Source: Bacillota bacterium
GTDB taxonomy: Bacteria; Bacillota; Clostridia; Lachnospirales; Lachnospiraceae
DNA: 64,000 nucleotides
Reading direction: 5' to 3'
Assembly (NCBI GenBank): GCA_023386815.1
Contig: JAEWIZ010000021.1
Location: 1 to 64,000 of the forward strand
This document shows, piece by piece, positions 62,010 to 64,000 of this stretch. The translations under genes and the position numbers were made by a program. The notes beneath the pieces were generated by a model. That model searched no databases, was not told where the DNA came from, and saw nothing but the letters and a program-made list of their open reading frames with translations. Positions within the stretch are counted from its first letter, which is position 1; each line of letters begins with the position of its first letter.

Positions 62010-62060
62010 GGTAGCGTTGTCGTGGGACTTAGGTAAGGTTCTGTGACAGCGCTCCTTTCC
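62010..62060 (+). terminator. Hairpin after the binding-protein gene
   Basis: AGCGTTGTC pairs with GACAGCGCT (one G-U pair) over a loop of about 24 bases, followed by CCTTTCC. The rest of 61982-62384 holds the inverted repeat and the two extended -10 boxes listed next, with no gene seen. Confidence 0.6.
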
Positions 62061-62107
62061 AATTAAAATGGATAATTGGATTAGAGAAACGTATGTGAGC
62101 TGTCAAG

Positions 62108-62199
62108 TTCATACAATTGTTATAGATTCCTAAAGAAAATTGTGATCCCTTTGGGTACTTTACAGTGACAGTGGAAGGAATATATACCAATTGTATGAA
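62108..62199. repeat. Perfect 12-base inverted repeat
   Basis: TTCATACAATTG (62108-62119) and CAATTGTATGAA (62188-62199) are exact reverse complements 68 bases apart in the leader of the response-regulator gene. It could be two half-sites for a looping regulator or a long stem. Confidence 0.6.
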
Positions 62200-62260
62200 A
62201 AATTATATAAGGTATTCCATAGATAAACACCTCGCTTGTCTTTTTTAAAGAGCAAGCCTA

Positions 62261-62350
62261 TGGTATAATATTGAGGGATACAAGTTGAATGCAGTTGTGC
62301 ATATCTTGGCACGGAGTGGAATTTCATGGTGCTTGCGTACCTGGTATAAT
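62261..62350 (+). promoter_or_regulatory. Two extended -10 promoters of the response-regulator gene
   Basis: TGGTATAAT occurs at 62261-62269 and 62342-62350, each a perfect extended -10 (TGnTATAAT) without a good -35 box. A hairpin GCTTG...CAAGC (62234-62257) precedes the first. Confidence 0.5.
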
Positions 62351-62384
62351 GAGTGGGTAGTAGATGGAGTGTGGAGGTATAGGC

Positions 62385-63992
62385 ATGTTAAAGGTACTAA
62401 TTGCTGATGATGAGCAGATAATCTGCCAGATGATATGTAAATTAATTAATTGGGAATCAAAAGGACTTGAGGTCATTGGAATGGCTCATAATGGGCTGGA
62501 GGTTTTGAAAATGATGGAGGAGTTACGTCCGGACATCATTATTTCAGATATCAGAATGCCCGGTTATGATGGTCTTCAATTAGTTCAAAAGGGCAAGGAT
62601 ATGGGACTTGATGCTGATTTTGTAATCATGAGTGGCTATAAGAATTTTGAGTATGCACACACTGCTTTGAATTTAGGAGTGAAGCATTATTTACTAAAAC
62701 CAATTGATAAAAAGGAATTAGAGGAAACGATTGATCGTATCCTGCAACATAGAAAAGAAGCCAGCGCTATCCATGAGGAGAAAAAGGAACTTGAGGAAAT
62801 CGCGAGCTCAGGAAAGAAACGAATTAGAAAGCATTTTTTAAGTACGATCATACATCATAATCACTTTAGCAATGATAGAGAACTAGCCGAGTTGGATGAG
62901 AAGTTTCACTGTGAGTTTGAGAATGGATATTTTATTGCATTTTTAACGAAGATAGATTCGAATGCCCCGAATTATGATACAAAAAGCTTGCTAAATGGGA
63001 TTGATTATTTGATTGAAAAAGCTATGGAAGAGGGCGAATGGGAATACATAAATTCCTATGTTAAAACAGGAGTGGTGACTGTTGTAAATTATAAGGCTGA
63101 GCATAGAGAACAGGTTTTTCAGGTGATTGAGAAAATTTTGAAGCTGTGCAGGCTGGAATTGGACAAATTCAATGGTTTCTATGTGACAATTGGTATTGGA
63201 CTAGAAAAAAACTCCATAACCAATACGAAAGATACGATACGAGAAGCGGTTGCGGCAATTAAATGCAGAATTAAGAAGGGAACAAACCGTATCATAGAGT
63301 ACAAAGAGCTTAATTATCGACAGATAAATGTAGAGGATATTTTTACGGAAGGTATTAGACGGCAATTTGAAAACGTACTGGAAGCCATGGATATTCAAAC
63401 CTTTATCAGTGACTTTGATAAAATAGCAAACGATATTCATATGAAGGTAAACTATTCTCCGGTGCTAATCTTTGAATTAATGGAGAAGATGAAAGAAATC
63501 ACCATAGATATCTGGAAAAGAAATAAAATTCAGGAAAGCATCATCAATGATTTTGAGCAACAAATGCAGTTTATTCTGGATTGCAATATAATAGAAGAAC
63601 TCTTACTTCGTAATTTCATAGAAACCTATCAGCGTTATTTTGAACGAGTGATCGATGATAAGCGGAATACGAGTCAGCTACCGATTCGAAAGGCAAAAAA
63701 GTACATTAATGAGAATTATATGCGTCAGATCACCCTGGAAGAGGTGGCTGAAGCTATAGAATTGAGTCCCGCTTATTTTAGCACGGTTTTTAAAAAGGAA
63801 ATCGGAATTAATTTTAGTGATTATTTGATTTCCTGTAGGATTGAAGCAGCAAAGGATATGCTGAAAAACGGAAATCTTCCGGTCAACTTGATTGCGGAAG
63901 AGGTGGGATATGTGGACGCAAAATATTTCAGCAAAACCTTTTACAAATTAGTTGGGTTAAAGCCAACGGAATACCGTAAATTATATCGTTGA
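62385..63992 (+). CDS. YesN-type response regulator with long middle region
   Basis: A 535-residue regulator. The receiver domain 1-122 has D8-D9, phospho-acceptor D55 (IISDIRMPG) and KPIDK. A 300-residue middle region (about 130-425) has no motif I recognise beyond an alternating alpha/beta pattern like the GGDEF-derived spacer of YesN proteins. The AraC domain is at 430-533 (ITLEEVAEAIELSPAYFSTVFKKEIGINFSDYLISCRIEAAKDML, IAEEVGYVDAKYFSKTFYKLVGLKPTEYRKL). Start ATG 62385 after GTGGAGG. The cognate kinase is not upstream and may lie beyond the window. It is a candidate for binding the shared 37-base element. Confidence 0.93.
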   Translation: MLKVLIADDEQIICQMICKLINWESKGLEVIGMAHNGLEVLKMMEELRPDIIISDIRMPGYDGLQLVQKGKDMGLDADFVIMSGYKNFEYAHTALNLGVKHYLLKPIDKKELEETIDRILQHRKEASAIHEEKKELEEIASSGKKRIRKHFLSTIIHHNHFSNDRELAELDEKFHCEFENGYFIAFLTKIDSNAPNYDTKSLLNGIDYLIEKAMEEGEWEYINSYVKTGVVTVVNYKAEHREQVFQVIEKILKLCRLELDKFNGFYVTIGIGLEKNSITNTKDTIREAVAAIKCRIKKGTNRIIEYKELNYRQINVEDIFTEGIRRQFENVLEAMDIQTFISDFDKIANDIHMKVNYSPVLIFELMEKMKEITIDIWKRNKIQESIINDFEQQMQFILDCNIIEELLLRNFIETYQRYFERVIDDKRNTSQLPIRKAKKYINENYMRQITLEEVAEAIELSPAYFSTVFKKEIGINFSDYLISCRIEAAKDMLKNGNLPVNLIAEEVGYVDAKYFSKTFYKLVGLKPTEYRKLYR

Positions 63993-64000
63993 ATGGGGGT

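Overview
The window is an AT-rich chromosomal segment of a Gram-positive anaerobic clostridium. The most likely family is Lachnospiraceae, close to plant-fibre degraders of the Lachnoclostridium phytofermentans type. This rests on strong AGGAGG ribosome-binding sites, sigma-A-like promoters, an agr peptide system, a YuaF/flotillin pair, DUF975, DUF2935 and DUF3877 proteins, YesM/YesN two-component pairs, LplB/LplC-type sugar permeases, and several intracellular glycoside hydrolases. No rRNA, tRNA, CRISPR array, insertion sequence or prophage was recognised.

Layout. 1-128: tail of a yebC-like gene. 452-3635: two secreted proteins (stalk plus repeated sandwich domains; an HExxH protein with a Big2 domain). 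3.9-6.1 kb: short AraC regulator, SEC-C methionine aminopeptidase, alpha/beta hydrolase. 6.4-10.1 kb: an agr-type quorum-sensing locus (two membrane proteins, AgrB, a 42-residue AgrD precursor) followed at once by a GGDEF plus HD-GYP c-di-GMP enzyme. 10.1-12.0 kb: MarR/MFS drug-efflux unit with a palindrome on its promoter. 12.2-17.3 kb: membrane and DUF proteins and the YuaF-like/flotillin operon. 17.4-20.0 kb (minus strand): subtilase followed by a signal-less sugar-binding-fold protein. 20.1-28.9 kb: a structured leader, then a cyclic-beta-glucan-synthase-like system split into two genes. 29-33.6 kb: ABC-2 exporter, DUF975 protein with a pentapeptide-repeat tail, MATE exporter.

33.8-64 kb is a large carbohydrate/plant-glycoside island. 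It holds an AraC-GH39 fusion regulator, a fumarate-reductase-type flavoprotein, a YesM/YesN pair, a sugar ABC importer without its ATPase, GH3, an esterase, a large GH106-like protein, a triple NTF2-like protein, a CE1-type esterase, another AraC regulator and a GH43 xylosidase. These could import and trim acylated (arabino)xylan-type oligosaccharides in the cytoplasm. The island continues with Gfo/Idh/MocA oxidoreductase, DUF6379 protein, TIM-barrel isomerase-like protein and an FMN reductase-like protein. That set matches the known oxidise-then-eliminate route that cleaves C-glycosides through 3-keto sugars. A ThuA-like protein, a second sugar-binding lipoprotein and a YesN-type regulator follow.

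The signals I rate highest are: (i) the predicted C-glycoside/3-keto-glycoside cleavage locus; (ii) a nearly identical 37-bp element abutting the -35 boxes of two nearby promoters; (iii) an agr locus lacking an adjacent kinase but coupled to a c-di-GMP enzyme; (iv) a leader RNA with two mutually exclusive pairings before the split glucan synthase; (v) an AraC regulator fused to a GH39 domain that has lost its acid/base residue.
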